Shown: one piece after another, positions 61,701-64,000 of the stretch
How the letters are laid out: every line of letters begins with the position of its first letter
Numbering within the stretch: the first letter of the stretch is position 1
Assembly (NCBI GenBank): GCA_032622095.1
Contig: CP136062.1
Span: 130,779,282-130,843,281 of the forward strand
Length of the DNA stretch: 64,000 nt
DNA from: Siphonodentalium dalli
Lineage: Eukaryota; Mollusca; Scaphopoda; Gadilida; Siphonodentaliidae
Direction of reading: 5' to 3'
The notes under the pieces: model-generated
What the model saw: the letters and a program-made list of their open reading frames with translations, nothing else
Told to the model about the DNA's origin: nothing
Database searches by the model: none
Position numbers and translations under genes: made by a program

Positions 61701-64000
61701 GCAGAAATGTTTTACGCTCTCAAGTTATGCTCTGGAAAGGTTAAGTTTGATGCTCACATAGAGGACAGACTGACTAATTAAAAATGACTAATTAAGGGCC
61801 ATAACTCTATCAAATTTTATCGGACCAGGCCGGTGTTTGATCTCGTCCGAGATATTCTTGGGAGACACCTATATACCAAATTTCAATCAAATCGGATAAC
61901 GTTTGTTGAAGTTATCGCGCTAACGAGCTGAAAATTCGTGAAAAATGCATAATTAAGGGCCATAACTCTATCAAATTTTATCGGACCTGGCCGGTGTTTG
62001 ATCTCGTCCGAGATATTCTTGGGAGACACCTATATACCAAATTTCAATCAAATCGGATAACGTTTGTTGAAGTTATCGCGCTAACGAGCTGAAAATTCGT
62101 GAAAAATGACTAATTAAGGGCCATAACTCTATCAAATTTTATCGGACCAGGCCGGTTTTCGAACTCGTCCGAGATATTCTTGGGAGACACCTATATACCA
62201 AATTTCAATCAAATCGGATGACGTTTGTAGAAGTTATCGCGCTAACGAGCTGAAAATTCGTGAAAAATGACTAATTAAGGGCCATAACTCTATCAAATTT
62301 TATCGGACCAGGCCGGTTTTCGAACTCATCCGAGATATTCTTGGGAGACACCTATATACCAAATTTCAATCAAATCGGATAACGTTTGTTGAAGTTATCG
62401 CACTAACGAGCTGAAAATTCAAAGGGCCATAACTCTGTAATAAATGTGCGGACGAACCCGATTTTTTTGTTTGCAGCTTACGTGCATGGATATGTACTCA
62501 CACACCAAAAAAACGGTTGAGTTATAAGCAAAACACGTCGCCCGCCCGCCCGTCCGCCGCCCGCCCACCCACCGTCCCTCATCAAACTATAAGTCGAGTT
62601 TTGGAAAAAAACTCGACTAAAAATACACAATCTATTGATATACCAGCTTCATATGAGTCGAATAATACTTGCCATCATCACAGCCATTTTCCAGCTGTTT
62701 TCATTTTTTCACAGATAAGTGAAACAAACGCTCTTTAGTGCGATCATATCAGGAATATACTAACACAGAACGCTCTTTTCTGTTTCATGCCATGCACATG
62801 GGGCAAAATCTGCCATGTGGCTTTTACAAAATAAATAAATAGACACACTTACCCAAAATATCACTGTCTACATTAAAGTATTTTGAACTCGACCCTTCTG
62901 GCTCAAAAACATCTATCTCATCAAGAAAATCAGTGGTGATATTTGCTCCAGTTTCAGACACCATTCCAGTATGCTCAGCAACGTCCATATCCACTGGTGC
63001 ATACAGGCAGTCATCAGTCCTCGATCTGTTGCCAGTTAAATCCATGGGAGGCGATTCCATGAACAAATCCTGACTGTGATATATGCTACTCAACTGTGAG
63101 TCTATCACATCATCTCTCTTGGAGATTGCTGTCTTGAGGCTATTCTCGTGATCTGTCTGGTGCCTATTAGAAAGATTAAAGCAATCTGTTACAGCTCCTG
63201 TAATGCTGACATTGTCACTGAAATAATTCCTGTGTTGATGATCATCAGATGAACCACTAGGGATTTCTTCCCCAACACGTATGGTTTCATCCAGTCGCCC
63301 AAACAAAGGTCTTTCTCCAACATGACTTGCACAGGAGCCAATGCTACTTTCAGATTGATCTGGCATCTCTGTTTCATAATTTTGCAACAATGAAACTGGT
63401 TCACTGTGTGCATCTCTCATTAATTTTCTTTTTGGTTCCAAAGTATCTAACGTAGGCCGTTTGAAGACACGATCATTTATGGATCTTCCAAATGTGTCCT
63501 GATGATACTTTGTAGATGATCCAGTAAAAGTATTGAAATCATTGCCAGCTGGAATCCTATACTGACTACCAGAATCAATTTGGTCATAATTGTTTGCATA
63601 TTCATTAGATAGTGAAGCCTGTATAAGCTGTTTTGCATCAAACAAGTCACCACCCCCATGTAAGTTATCCCGGAAATCTATTGCAGTGGTTGCTTTCCTC
63701 TGGCCATAATAGCTTTCAGGTGGATACAGCGGCTGCTTGTGAAGAGGGAAACTATCACATTGGTTGGATCTTCTTGGGTCACCTGATGGAATATATTCAT
63801 CTTCACTAGTCCTCCTACCCATATACTCTGATGGTACATTAGTAGCATATGCTCTTTCATAAGAGAACGAATTCTCCCTTGGCACCAAACTTGGATCATA
63901 GGAACTGAGCGAGGACTGTGATCTAGGCTCTGTTTTCACTATGCTATCTCCTCTTTTTTGGTTGCAAACATCAGGTACATATTGATTCAGAGATCCAAAT
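13572..64000 (-). CDS. POLN: DNA polymerase nu (family A), 21 exons, 5'-partial
   Basis: Joined exons (given separately) encode 1163 residues plus a TGA stop, open at the window edge. Numbering below is for this visible part. Every junction is GT-AG and phase-compatible. Known for the family: template-directed DNA synthesis in the nucleus, linked to translesion synthesis, crosslink repair and recombination. Seen: an extension with no recognised fold at 1-521; a POLN-like region at 522-683; ELPLVPIL at 725-732; TSTVSGR at 862-868 and PNIQ at 874-877; motif A DFQQIELR at 923-930; motif B with R974, K978, Y982 and Y986; KRRRLFP at 1040-1046; a GSAADLCK-type helix at 1070; motif C QIHDE at 1101-1105. 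I see no DxE exonuclease triad, so proofreading is not expected. The Tyr at the fingers position and the SAADLCK form favour POLN over POLQ, and no helicase domain is visible. Human POLN is about 900 residues, so this protein is longer at its N terminus. Confidence 0.93.
13715..14235 (+). repeat. Pearl-like repeat P2, copy a
   Basis: Left end ACAAGGGTTGAGCATCAAAG (shared with 26133), then cores with GGGCCATAACTC, 'cggacaaacctgg' and GTTTGTTCAAGTTATCA. It begins about 10 nt from the exon 21 acceptor. Confidence 0.65.
14243..15838 (+). repeat. Pearl-like repeat P1, copy c (long array)
   Basis: Left end ACAAGAGCACGCCG with hairpin GGGCGTGGCATAATACGCCC. Around ten cores of at least two subtypes follow, then a GCGGACGGACGGACGAC microsatellite and right end AACAGGGGTATAAAA. 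Long open frames on both strands here are by-products of the repeat. Confidence 0.75.
15845..16784 (+). mobile_element. TTAA element (piggyBac-like?), 5'-truncated copy
   Basis: It is collinear with 23140-25140 (for example CACCTGTATCTGGGATATC, CTTCGCATAACAATG). It ends GGAAGAG before TTAA at 16785. It lacks the pearl-like insertion of the other copy. The Cys-rich relic [18 protein letters not shown] is near 15988. Confidence 0.55.
16785..16999. mobile_element. TTAA hairpin MITE family B, copy 1
   Basis: TTAACCCTTTCAGTGCCAAG and CTTGGCACTGAAAGGGTTAA are inverted ends. Nearly the whole element is one hairpin centred near GAGCTCTAAGAGCTC. Confidence 0.8.
17041..17108 (-). CDS. POLN: POLN exon 20 (motif C)
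   Basis: It encodes [19 protein letters not shown]1103, D1104 and E1105 form the catalytic palm motif C. The donor is GTATGTTT. MITE B1 starts about 40 nt further into the intron. Confidence 0.96.
17109..18181. other. POLN intron 19, nothing recognised
   Basis: Intronic sequence with G-rich stretches near 17880 and 18010. I see no repeat family or coding signal. Confidence 0.45.
18182..18263 (-). CDS. POLN: POLN exon 19
   Basis: It encodes [18 protein letters not shown], the G-(S/T)-A-A-D-(L/I)-x-K helix. The SAADLCK form is POLN-like, where POLQ has SAADIVK. The donor is GTAGTATA. Confidence 0.95.
18264..18639. other. POLN intron 18, possible decayed family D MITE
   Basis: The stretch at about 18370-18545 has a TATTGTCAGAACA and TCTGCTGTCTGCTTATATT order reminiscent of family D, but no intact ends. 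Confidence 0.25.
18640..19028 (+). repeat. Pearl-like repeat P5
   Basis: Two cores contain AAACAAAGATGAA and GAGCACTACTGTTCAAGTTA, followed by GGATGGACGTATGGACGGAC and a short right end CCCCCCTTTTTTTAAAACA. Confidence 0.55.
19202..19312 (-). CDS. POLN: POLN exon 18
   Basis: It encodes [17 protein letters not shown] and [15 protein letters not shown]. The family motif is G-Y-x-x-T-x-x-G-R-R-R; here the Gly before RRR is Lys (K1040). The acceptor (TACTTGAAG) has a weak pyrimidine tract but keeps the frame. Confidence 0.94.
19313..19742. other. POLN intron 17, nothing recognised
   Basis: AT-rich intronic sequence. Confidence 0.45.
19743..19802 (-). CDS. POLN: POLN exon 17
   Basis: It is 60 nt long, [20 protein letters not shown]. 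This matches the family A (K/R)-(Y/F)-P-x-(V/I)-x-x-(F/Y) segment leading to the GY...RRR turn. The donor is GTAGGTTA. Confidence 0.88.
20139..20245. mobile_element. MITE family C, half copy 1
   Basis: It starts TACAGTAATGCCCTAAATAA and runs through one arm to 'ttgccattcatagg', then changes to P1-like sequence. Family C has TA duplication and CAGTAATG ends, as in Tc1/mariner MITEs (inference). Confidence 0.6.
20246..20795 (+). repeat. Pearl-like repeat P1, copy d (no left end)
   Basis: Cores have 'cccaaattcgaacttgacct' and AAGTTATCATTCGGAAACC, ending TTTTTCAAAACGGGCGTCTA. Confidence 0.6.
20796..22440 (+). repeat. Pearl-like repeat P2, copy b, mixed with P4 cores
   Basis: P2 cores (GTTTGTTCAAGTT, 'gaactcgatcgagat') alternate with P4-type blocks at about 20990-21420 (GGTCACC, GATCCATATGAAGTTTGGTG). 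It ends after GCCCGCCAACCG with a 'aaagtcgacttttgat' hairpin. Confidence 0.6.
22441..22897. other. POLN intron 16, nothing recognised
   Basis: AT-rich sequence between the P2 array and MITE C2. Confidence 0.4.
23201..23383 (+). pseudogene. Cys-rich coding relic inside the TTAA element
   Basis: The frame contains C-x-C-G-G-x-C-x-C, then LHCLKCF and H-x-C. Part of it is kept in the second copy ([16 protein letters not shown] near 15988, with a stop before it). Similarity to a piggyBac Cys-rich domain is weak and by eye only. Confidence 0.3.
23740..24765 (+). repeat. Pearl-like repeat P4, copy a
   Basis: Left end near TCAATGACACTGTAGCTCAA. Then about five ~165-bp cores with CCAAGATGGCTGC, GGCCATGTTTTTTGGCCGAA and GACCCCAAAATGACTCGTTC. 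Then ACGGACACACGGACGACGGA and the hairpin right end AGCTCAAACTTA to TAAGTTGAGCT. The other copy of the host element (about 16390-16430) shows the unoccupied site. Confidence 0.7.
25638..25709 (-). CDS. POLN: POLN exon 16
   Basis: It has 24 codons, [20 protein letters not shown] and onward, the fingers segment after motif B. The donor is GTATGTGTGT and the acceptor ATTTTCAG. Confidence 0.9.
25755..25984. mobile_element. MITE family A, copy 5 (left end lost)
   Basis: It starts within GCATCATTAAAGATCCTGTG and ends AGTCATGGAAGGGTTA. Internal deletions shorten both hairpins. Confidence 0.6.
26133..28250 (+). repeat. Pearl-like composite array P2 and P4, copy b
   Basis: It opens with the P2 left end ACAAGGGTTGCGCATCAAAG. 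P4 left-end-like sequence at about 26490 is followed by about six P4 cores, the P4 right end (CACACACACACACAGGACGA and AAGTAAAGTTGAGCT near 27580), further P4/P2 cores, and a P2 right end near 28240. Confidence 0.65.
28399..28883. mobile_element. Long-TIR element G, copy 1
   Basis: Inverted ends contain GCAAATAGTG and CATTTGCAGAATGA and continue to AGTGGGCTAGCATC, about 85 bp each. It is flanked by imperfect direct repeats of about 20 bp (AGTCAGAATRGCACCAATTC) at 28399-28418 and 28864-28883. No coding capacity. A second copy is at 52830. Confidence 0.6.
28915..28997 (-). CDS. POLN: POLN exon 15 (motif B, O-helix)
   Basis: It encodes [16 protein letters not shown]. By spacing with Taq Pol I, R974, K978, Y982 and Y986 match R659, K663, F667 and Y671. 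Position 979 is Arg, where human POLN has Lys679, a residue tied to its low fidelity. Confidence 0.96.
29057..29923 (-). mobile_element. hAT-like element with BED zinc finger relic
   Basis: The ends are CAGGGTTCCTGC and GCGGGAACCCTG (inverted). TCACT flanks both sides (29052-29056, 29924-29928), a 5-bp duplication as in the hAT5 group. Internal 'aaggcc' repeats lie near both ends. Confidence 0.7.
29307..29537 (-). pseudogene. BED-type zinc finger fragment of a hAT transposase
   Basis: The 76-residue frame has [16 protein letters not shown] followed by DSHVKSDKH, giving C-x2-C and H-x5-H spacing as in BED fingers, preceded by [10 protein letters not shown]. No hAT catalytic or dimerisation region follows, so it is a fragment. 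An exapted gene is possible but unsupported. Confidence 0.6.
30255..30369 (-). CDS. POLN: POLN exon 14 (motif A)
   Basis: It encodes [21 protein letters not shown]923 is the metal-binding aspartate of motif A. The common family form is D-(F/Y)-S-Q-(I/L)-E-L-R, so Ser is replaced by Gln here. The donor is GTGAGTTA. Confidence 0.96.
30545..30822 (+). repeat. Pearl-like repeat P1, copy e (single core)
   Basis: Left end TAAGAGCATAGC, one core (TTGGCGGCAGAACCCAAATT), GGATGGATGGACGAACAGAT, then right end TTTAAACGGGAGTAAAA. Confidence 0.65.
31020..31100 (-). CDS. POLN: POLN exon 13
   Basis: It is 81 nt long and ends GWTFLTA, immediately before the catalytic Asp of motif A. That codon is split across the intron, with G here and AT in exon 14. 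The donor is GTAACAAT. Confidence 0.93.
31101..31924. other. POLN intron 12, nothing recognised
   Basis: AT-rich, with a short local duplication of 'acaataacatactattta' near 31503-31550. No coding signal. Confidence 0.45.
31925..32048 (-). pseudogene. 5S rRNA-derived fragment, partly duplicated
   Basis: The minus strand reads GATCACCGAAGTTAAGCAAC, then GGTTAGTCCTTGGATAGG and CCGGGTGCTG, matching the middle and 3' part of animal 5S rRNA. The first 85 nt of 5S are absent or altered. The segment around GATCACCGAAGTTAAG occurs twice. It could be a pseudogene or the head of a 5S-derived SINE. Confidence 0.65.
32049..32411. other. POLN intron 12, nothing recognised
   Basis: AT-rich sequence between the 5S relic and the nested P1 element. 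Confidence 0.4.
32448..33491. mobile_element. hAT-like element with CAGGGTTTC ends
   Basis: Left CAGGGTTTCCCCTATGGGGG and right CCCCTAGCAGAAACCCTG are inverted. AAAT lies on each side but a full 8-bp duplication is not clear. It contains another element at 32671-33020. No transposase frame is seen. Confidence 0.5.
32671..33020. mobile_element. Nested MITE with TAGGGCTGTAACAAT ends
   Basis: TAGGGCTGTAACAAT at the left and ATTGTTACAGCCCTA at the right are perfect 15-bp inverted ends. Subterminal 'atgatacat' repeats are present. Probably a hAT-type MITE. Confidence 0.65.
33517..34416. mobile_element. 900-bp TIR element, Mutator-like
   Basis: Both ends carry arrays of GAAGTCGGCCC in inverted orientation (33522-33620 and 34330-34410). 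ACTCCAACA at 33508-33516 and 34417-34425 is a 9-bp target duplication. The 111-residue frame at 33521 is the translated repeat and not a gene. Confidence 0.7.
34569..34752 (-). CDS. POLN: POLN exon 12
   Basis: It is 184 nt long. It carries [11 protein letters not shown] and the template/primer-binding motif [16 protein letters not shown] at 862-877. The family usually has T-x-T-G-R-L-S-S; here VSGRLAS. The acceptor is ATATTCTTCAG and the donor GTGAGTAT. Confidence 0.95.
34798..35045. mobile_element. MITE family A, copy 6
   Basis: Double-hairpin element with a local duplication of GGGAGCTGCACTGATG at the left. It ends AAAGGGTTAA. Confidence 0.65.
35046..35774. other. Possible decayed hAT-like sequence
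   Basis: CAGGGATTTCTCTAGCCG near 35095 looks like a hAT end, and 'aagcacttttaaagcacttt' repeats follow. No matching right end was found. Confidence 0.25.
35775..35953. mobile_element. MITE family B, copy 2 (right end lost)
   Basis: TTAACCCTTTCAGTGTCAAG at the left. The hairpin is intact, but the right end stops at GGACTTGGCA. Confidence 0.7.
36047..36755 (+). repeat. Pearl-like repeat P1, copy g, with 173-bp duplication
   Basis: Left ACAAGAGGTACGCTGTCGCG. Cores at about 36341-36513 and 36514-36680 are almost identical, differing at about two positions. Then a GGACGGAGACG stretch and the hairpin CCCGCCGACTTCAAGTCGGG. Confidence 0.7.
36756..37565. other. POLN intron 11, nothing recognised
   Basis: AT-rich, no repeat family recognised. 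It includes an inverted-looking pair of ATTTCACTGTAG-like strings near 37050-37100. Confidence 0.4.
37585..38095 (+). repeat. 122-bp tandem repeat with pearl-like layout
   Basis: Three units of 122 bp each contain the palindrome GCGCATGCGC (37670, 37792, 37914) and TCGATAGCTCCACC. They are followed by ACAGACAGACAGACAGACA at 38040-38072. Left end near TAGCCGATGAGCCCGACG. The long frames on both strands come from a period not divisible by three. Confidence 0.8.
38287..38367. mobile_element. MITE family A, copy 7 (fragment)
   Basis: Only the right part remains, from ATGAGTCACTCGCATTTATA to CTTGGGTTAA. Confidence 0.5.
38368..39050. other. POLN intron 11, nothing recognised
   Basis: AT-rich, with long A and T runs at 38930-39060. 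Confidence 0.4.
39051..39325 (+). repeat. Pearl-like repeat P1-related, copy h (single core)
   Basis: One core (ATGGCCATAACTCAGTTAAA), then GACAGACAGACGGACAGATG, and a hairpin right end GTTTACCATACTATGGTATG. Confidence 0.6.
39331..40304. mobile_element. TIR element with TAGG...CTTCACGGTAT ends
   Basis: Left TAGGTATCTTCACGGTATTT and right GGATACCGTGAAGCCCTA are inverted. 'tttagtcatatcgcg' is shared near both ends in direct orientation. No transposase seen. hAT-like by end sequence only. Confidence 0.45.
40305..40719. other. POLN intron 11, simple repeats only
   Basis: It contains TATATATATATA and GAAGAAGGAGAAGAAGAAG tracts near 40505-40570 and CAACAACAACAA near 40660-40680. Confidence 0.5.
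41090..42640 (+). pseudogene. Gag-like ORF of the DIRS-like element, frameshifted
   Basis: The Ser/Arg-rich N-terminal part (41090-41752) ends in [20 protein letters not shown], a pattern common before the core in DIRS-type Gag. In a shifted frame at 42046-42291 the patterns W-x-x-Y-D-x-Q-F and [12 protein letters not shown] follow, also typical. The sequence at about 41753-41980 does not fit and may be an insertion. Confidence 0.6.
42640..43200 (+). pseudogene. DIRS-type reverse transcriptase relic, catalytic loop deleted
   Basis: [55 protein letters not shown] and [20 protein letters not shown] are in the expected order, broken by frameshifts and a TGA before DLEAAYR. It then jumps to [12 protein letters not shown], so the stretch that should hold the Y-x-D-D motif is absent. 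The enzyme is inactive. Confidence 0.75.
43641..44600. other. Possible non-coding tail of the DIRS-like element
   Basis: Diverged direct repeats AGAGAGTGCTCTCTGTAGTG (about 43711) and AGAGAGTGTTCTCCGTAGTG (about 44115) might be part of its split repeats. No coding signal. Confidence 0.35.
44622..44766. repeat. Inverted repeat built from SINE tail sequence
   Basis: CATACAACACACAAG...AAGCAAATGCAAG pairs with CTTACATTTGCTTC...CTTGTGTGTTGTATAG around a T-rich loop. The same ACTGTCTCAAAACTTACATT string ends the SINE at 45063. Confidence 0.55.
44886..45095 (+). mobile_element. tRNA-type SINE, copy 2
   Basis: GTGTCCTAAGTGCGACG start, A-box-like GTGGCCATGTGG, perfect B box GGTTCGAATCC (45011-45021), then A-rich linker and tail TTTGCACTGTCTCAAAACTT. 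Confidence 0.7.
45098..45172. mobile_element. MITE family D fragment (inverted)
   Basis: TTTATTATCTGAACAG... CTCGTCAATGACCATTTAGT matches the left part of family D in reverse. Confidence 0.5.
45252..45404 (-). CDS. POLN: POLN exon 11
   Basis: It has 51 codons, including [20 protein letters not shown] (the family A ST-x-(E/D)-x-L...H-P-L-P segment) and ending DYRQ. The acceptor is TTTGTCTGCAG and the donor GTATATGT. The next intron is about 10.5 kb and contains the DIRS-like element. Confidence 0.93.
45405..46065. other. POLN intron 10, nothing recognised
   Basis: AT-rich intronic sequence. The frame at 45302-45592 is antisense overlap with exon 11. Confidence 0.45.
46066..46371. mobile_element. 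MITE family C, copy 3 (one and a half units) at exon 10 donor
   Basis: TACAGTAATGCCCAAAATAA at 46065 starts a full hairpin to about 46280, then a second right arm runs to CATTACTGTA at 46370. Its terminal TA coincides with bases +2 and +3 of the intron after exon 10. Confidence 0.8.
46372..46455 (-). CDS. POLN: POLN exon 10
   Basis: It has 28 codons, including [20 protein letters not shown]. This matches the thumb pattern L-E-x-E-(A/I)-(H/Y) through to the N/H-x-x-Q-L helix. The donor GTACAGTAATG is partly made of MITE C3. Confidence 0.9.
46456..48402. other. POLN intron 9 (part), nothing recognised
   Basis: About 2 kb without a repeat family, hairpin or splice-like frame that I can support. 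Confidence 0.45.
48403..49157 (+). repeat. Pearl-like repeat P3, copy a
   Basis: Left end CAATGGGACTACGGATACCC. Three cores follow with AAGTCGAAAAAGG, ATAACTCCACC, TCATAATCGCAGGTGCA and AATGTAGGAATAAAAGCTCG. Then ACGGACGGACGACGGACA and right end TTGCGGGGGGTATAAAAA. GGATACCCCCC and GGGGGGTATA are inverted. Confidence 0.7.
49215..49430 (-). CDS. POLN: POLN exon 9
   Basis: It has 72 codons in phase 0. It includes [12 protein letters not shown] at 724-735, the conserved E-x-P-L-x-P-x-L helix that opens the family A polymerase domain. The acceptor is TTAATTTTAG and the donor GTAAAATA. Confidence 0.92.
49431..50927 (+). mobile_element. Possible DNA element with THAP-like relic
   Basis: A ~100-bp block with AAAGAGCGTTCC and 'aactattctatgtcgagtcc' occurs twice (50621-50720, 50832-50935). 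Related AAAGAGCGTT strings lie near 3.55 and 62.75 kb. A short frame at 50121 reads [20 protein letters not shown]. Boundaries are not defined. Confidence 0.3.
50110..50339 (+). pseudogene. THAP-like zinc finger relic, frameshifted
   Basis: ATG at 50110 gives [11 protein letters not shown] and soon a stop. The next frame gives [14 protein letters not shown], which resembles the F-H-x-F-P-K-D...R...W block of THAP domains. The order fits a THAP domain broken by a frameshift. By eye only. Confidence 0.35.
50928..51051. mobile_element. MITE family C, copy 4 (shortened)
   Basis: Central part ATATGGCTTGTTGCCATTCA to right end CCATTACTGTA; the left arm is mostly deleted. Confidence 0.6.
51052..51252. 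mobile_element. MITE family D, copy 3 (inverted) at exon 8 donor
   Basis: Ends GTAGAAAGGGTTAA at 51252. The exon 8 donor GT is at 51256-51257, so the TTAA is at +6 to +9 of the intron. Left end GGATTCTCCCATTCAG is near 51060. Confidence 0.75.
51258..51355 (-). CDS. POLN: POLN exon 8
   Basis: It is 98 nt long, reading [20 protein letters not shown] and onward. The DP-(x)-I-A-x-W-L-L-(D/N)-P pattern is typical of family A polymerases of the POLN/POLQ/Pol I group. The donor is GTACC followed directly by MITE D3. Confidence 0.9.
51356..52169. other. POLN intron 7 (part), nothing firm
   Basis: Contains GGTACC-rich palindromic sequence at 51628-51700. No family recognised. Confidence 0.35.
52170..52625 (+). 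repeat. Pearl-like repeats P1, copies i (fragments)
   Basis: A left end at 52175 and cores to about 52435, then a second left end ACAAGAGCATCGCTAGGGCA at 52529 with a truncated core. Confidence 0.6.
52830..53215. mobile_element. Long-TIR element G, copy 2
   Basis: It is collinear with copy 1: GTGGGCTAGCATTACCAAAT, AACCTCATTCTGCCTAGGCC, GGATATAGAAACTTCCCAGA, and a right end CATTCTGCAAATGACAGACA. Confidence 0.6.
53318..53412 (-). CDS. POLN: POLN exon 7
   Basis: It is 95 nt long, reading [20 protein letters not shown] and onward. Its 5' end and acceptor (GTTATAG) lie inside a 28-bp tandem repeat (see the separate entry at 53400), so decoy acceptors exist upstream. The donor is GTGAGTCT. Confidence 0.85.
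53400..53545 (-). repeat. 28-bp minisatellite spanning the exon 7 acceptor
   Basis: Units start at 53405, 53433, 53461, 53489 and 53517 (period 28). On the minus strand each unit reads like TTTCTGTTATAG then GTGCACTATG, so copies of the 3' splice site are tandemly repeated. Confidence 0.8.
53636..53739. mobile_element. MITE family C, copy 5 (shortened)
   Basis: TTTTTCAGGATTTAG to GGGCATTTCTGTA; most of one arm is missing. Confidence 0.6.
53986..54122 (-). CDS. POLN: POLN exon 6
   Basis: It is 137 nt long, including [20 protein letters not shown]. This fits the degenerate exonuclease-like region of family A polymerases. No catalytic D-x-E is visible. The donor is GTAAGTGT. Confidence 0.85.
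54123..54920. other. POLN intron 5 (part), nothing recognised
   Basis: AT-rich. A splice-acceptor-like frame on the minus strand near 54720-54785 was considered and rejected. Confidence 0.4.
54921..55208 (+). repeat. Pearl-like repeat P1, copy j (single core)
   Basis: ACAAGAGCATCGCTATGGCG left end, one core, GACAGACGACTAGACAG, right end TTTAAACGGGCATATAAAA. Confidence 0.7.
55316..55471 (-). CDS. POLN: POLN exon 5
   Basis: It has 52 codons, phase 0 to phase 0. It contains [15 protein letters not shown], which resembles the segment at the start of the conserved POLN region (an A-L-T-(L/F)-(I/L)-Y-x-(D/N)-G pattern). The acceptor is TTTTTTGCAG and the donor GTATCATT. Confidence 0.85.
55558..56311. 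mobile_element. TTAA element family F
   Basis: TTAACCCTTAGAAACCTGC and GGGTTCAAAGGGTTAA are imperfect inverted ends with TTAA on both sides. The interior has two diverged copies of a block with GAAGAAACAGACC and AATTCTAGTT, and a repeated GGTATTCCGGTCTC. Confidence 0.5.
56535..57303 (+). repeat. Pearl-like repeat P3, copy b
   Basis: Left part CAATGGGATTAAGGATTCCC, then two P3 cores (GGGGGATAACTCCAC, CATAATTGCAGGTGCACAGG), GGATGGACGGCTAGACGGAT and right end AAGGGGAGGGTATAATAA. Confidence 0.65.
57654..57760 (-). CDS. POLN: POLN exon 4
   Basis: It is 107 nt long, giving a Lys-rich segment ([16 protein letters not shown] and onward) that ends in phase 0 at donor GTATGTGG. The acceptor is ATATTTCCAG. 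The basic stretch could be a nuclear localisation signal, which is inference. Confidence 0.75.
57761..58189. other. POLN intron 3, nothing recognised
   Basis: AT-rich, with a small duplication of 'cacaatcataaatt' near 58080-58145. Confidence 0.45.
58190..58218 (-). CDS. POLN: POLN exon 3 (29-nt microexon)
   Basis: The microexon reads [11 protein letters not shown] and bridges phase 2 to phase 1 between exons 2 and 4. The acceptor is TTGTTTTCAG and the donor GTGTGTAT. It is too short to recognise by similarity. The call rests on both splice sites and on the frame being kept. Confidence 0.65.
58219..59282. other. POLN intron 2 (part), nothing recognised
   Basis: AT-rich. Overlapping open frames at 58420-59086 show no domain and no splice support. 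Confidence 0.45.
59283..59491. mobile_element. MITE family B, copy 3, at exon 2 donor
   Basis: TTAACCCTTTCAGTGCCAAG at the left, and a near-perfect hairpin. The right end is shortened to ATCGCACAATTAA. TTAA at 59488-59491 is 6 nt from the donor GT (59497-59498). Confidence 0.75.
59499..59778 (-). CDS. POLN: POLN exon 2
   Basis: It is 280 nt long and enters in phase 1, reading [12 protein letters not shown] and onward. It is acidic and Gln-rich, with no recognised domain. The acceptor is TTTCTTAG and the donor GTGAGATTT. A hairpin MITE (B3) starts about 10 nt into the following intron. Confidence 0.8.
59850..60096. mobile_element. MITE family A, copy 8 (inverted)
   Basis: TTAACCCTTCCATGACTGG to CAGTCATGAAAGGGTTAA, with the double hairpin. 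Confidence 0.75.
60097..60799. other. POLN intron 1 (part), nothing recognised
   Basis: AT-rich sequence. No family recognised. Confidence 0.45.
60800..62622 (+). repeat. Pearl-like repeat P2, copy c: ~10 units of 161 bp
   Basis: Units start at AAATGACTAATTAAGGGCCA with steps of exactly 161 bp (60991, 61152, 61313, 61474, 61635 and, after an interruption, 61943, 62104, 62265). Each holds CATAACTCTATC and TTTGTTGAAGTTATCGCGCT. It ends in GCCCGCCCGCCCGTCCGCC and the hairpin CGAGTTTTGGAAAAAAACTC. Confidence 0.85.
61671..61772 (+). repeat. P3 left-end fragment inserted in the P2 array
   Basis: About 97 bp from TGGGACTAAGGATTCCCCCT to ATAGAGGACAGACTGA are nearly identical to 56543-56642. They break one 161-bp unit. 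Confidence 0.8.
62853..64000 (-). CDS. POLN: POLN exon 1 of window (partial, N-terminal extension)
   Basis: The reading frame is open without a stop from the window edge to the donor GTAAGTG at 62852. It gives 382 codons plus one base, ending in DSDILG. The sequence is rich in Ser, Asp, Asn and Gln with no domain I recognise, and is probably disordered. No ATG here is compelling as the start because the frame continues upstream past 64000. Assignment to POLN rests on frame continuity through exons 2-5, not on similarity. Confidence 0.8.

Noticed and set aside
62853-63939. Separate single-exon gene starting at 63939
   Set aside because: The supposed start is GTG inside a frame that stays open to the window edge, and the 3' end is a good donor in phase with exon 2.
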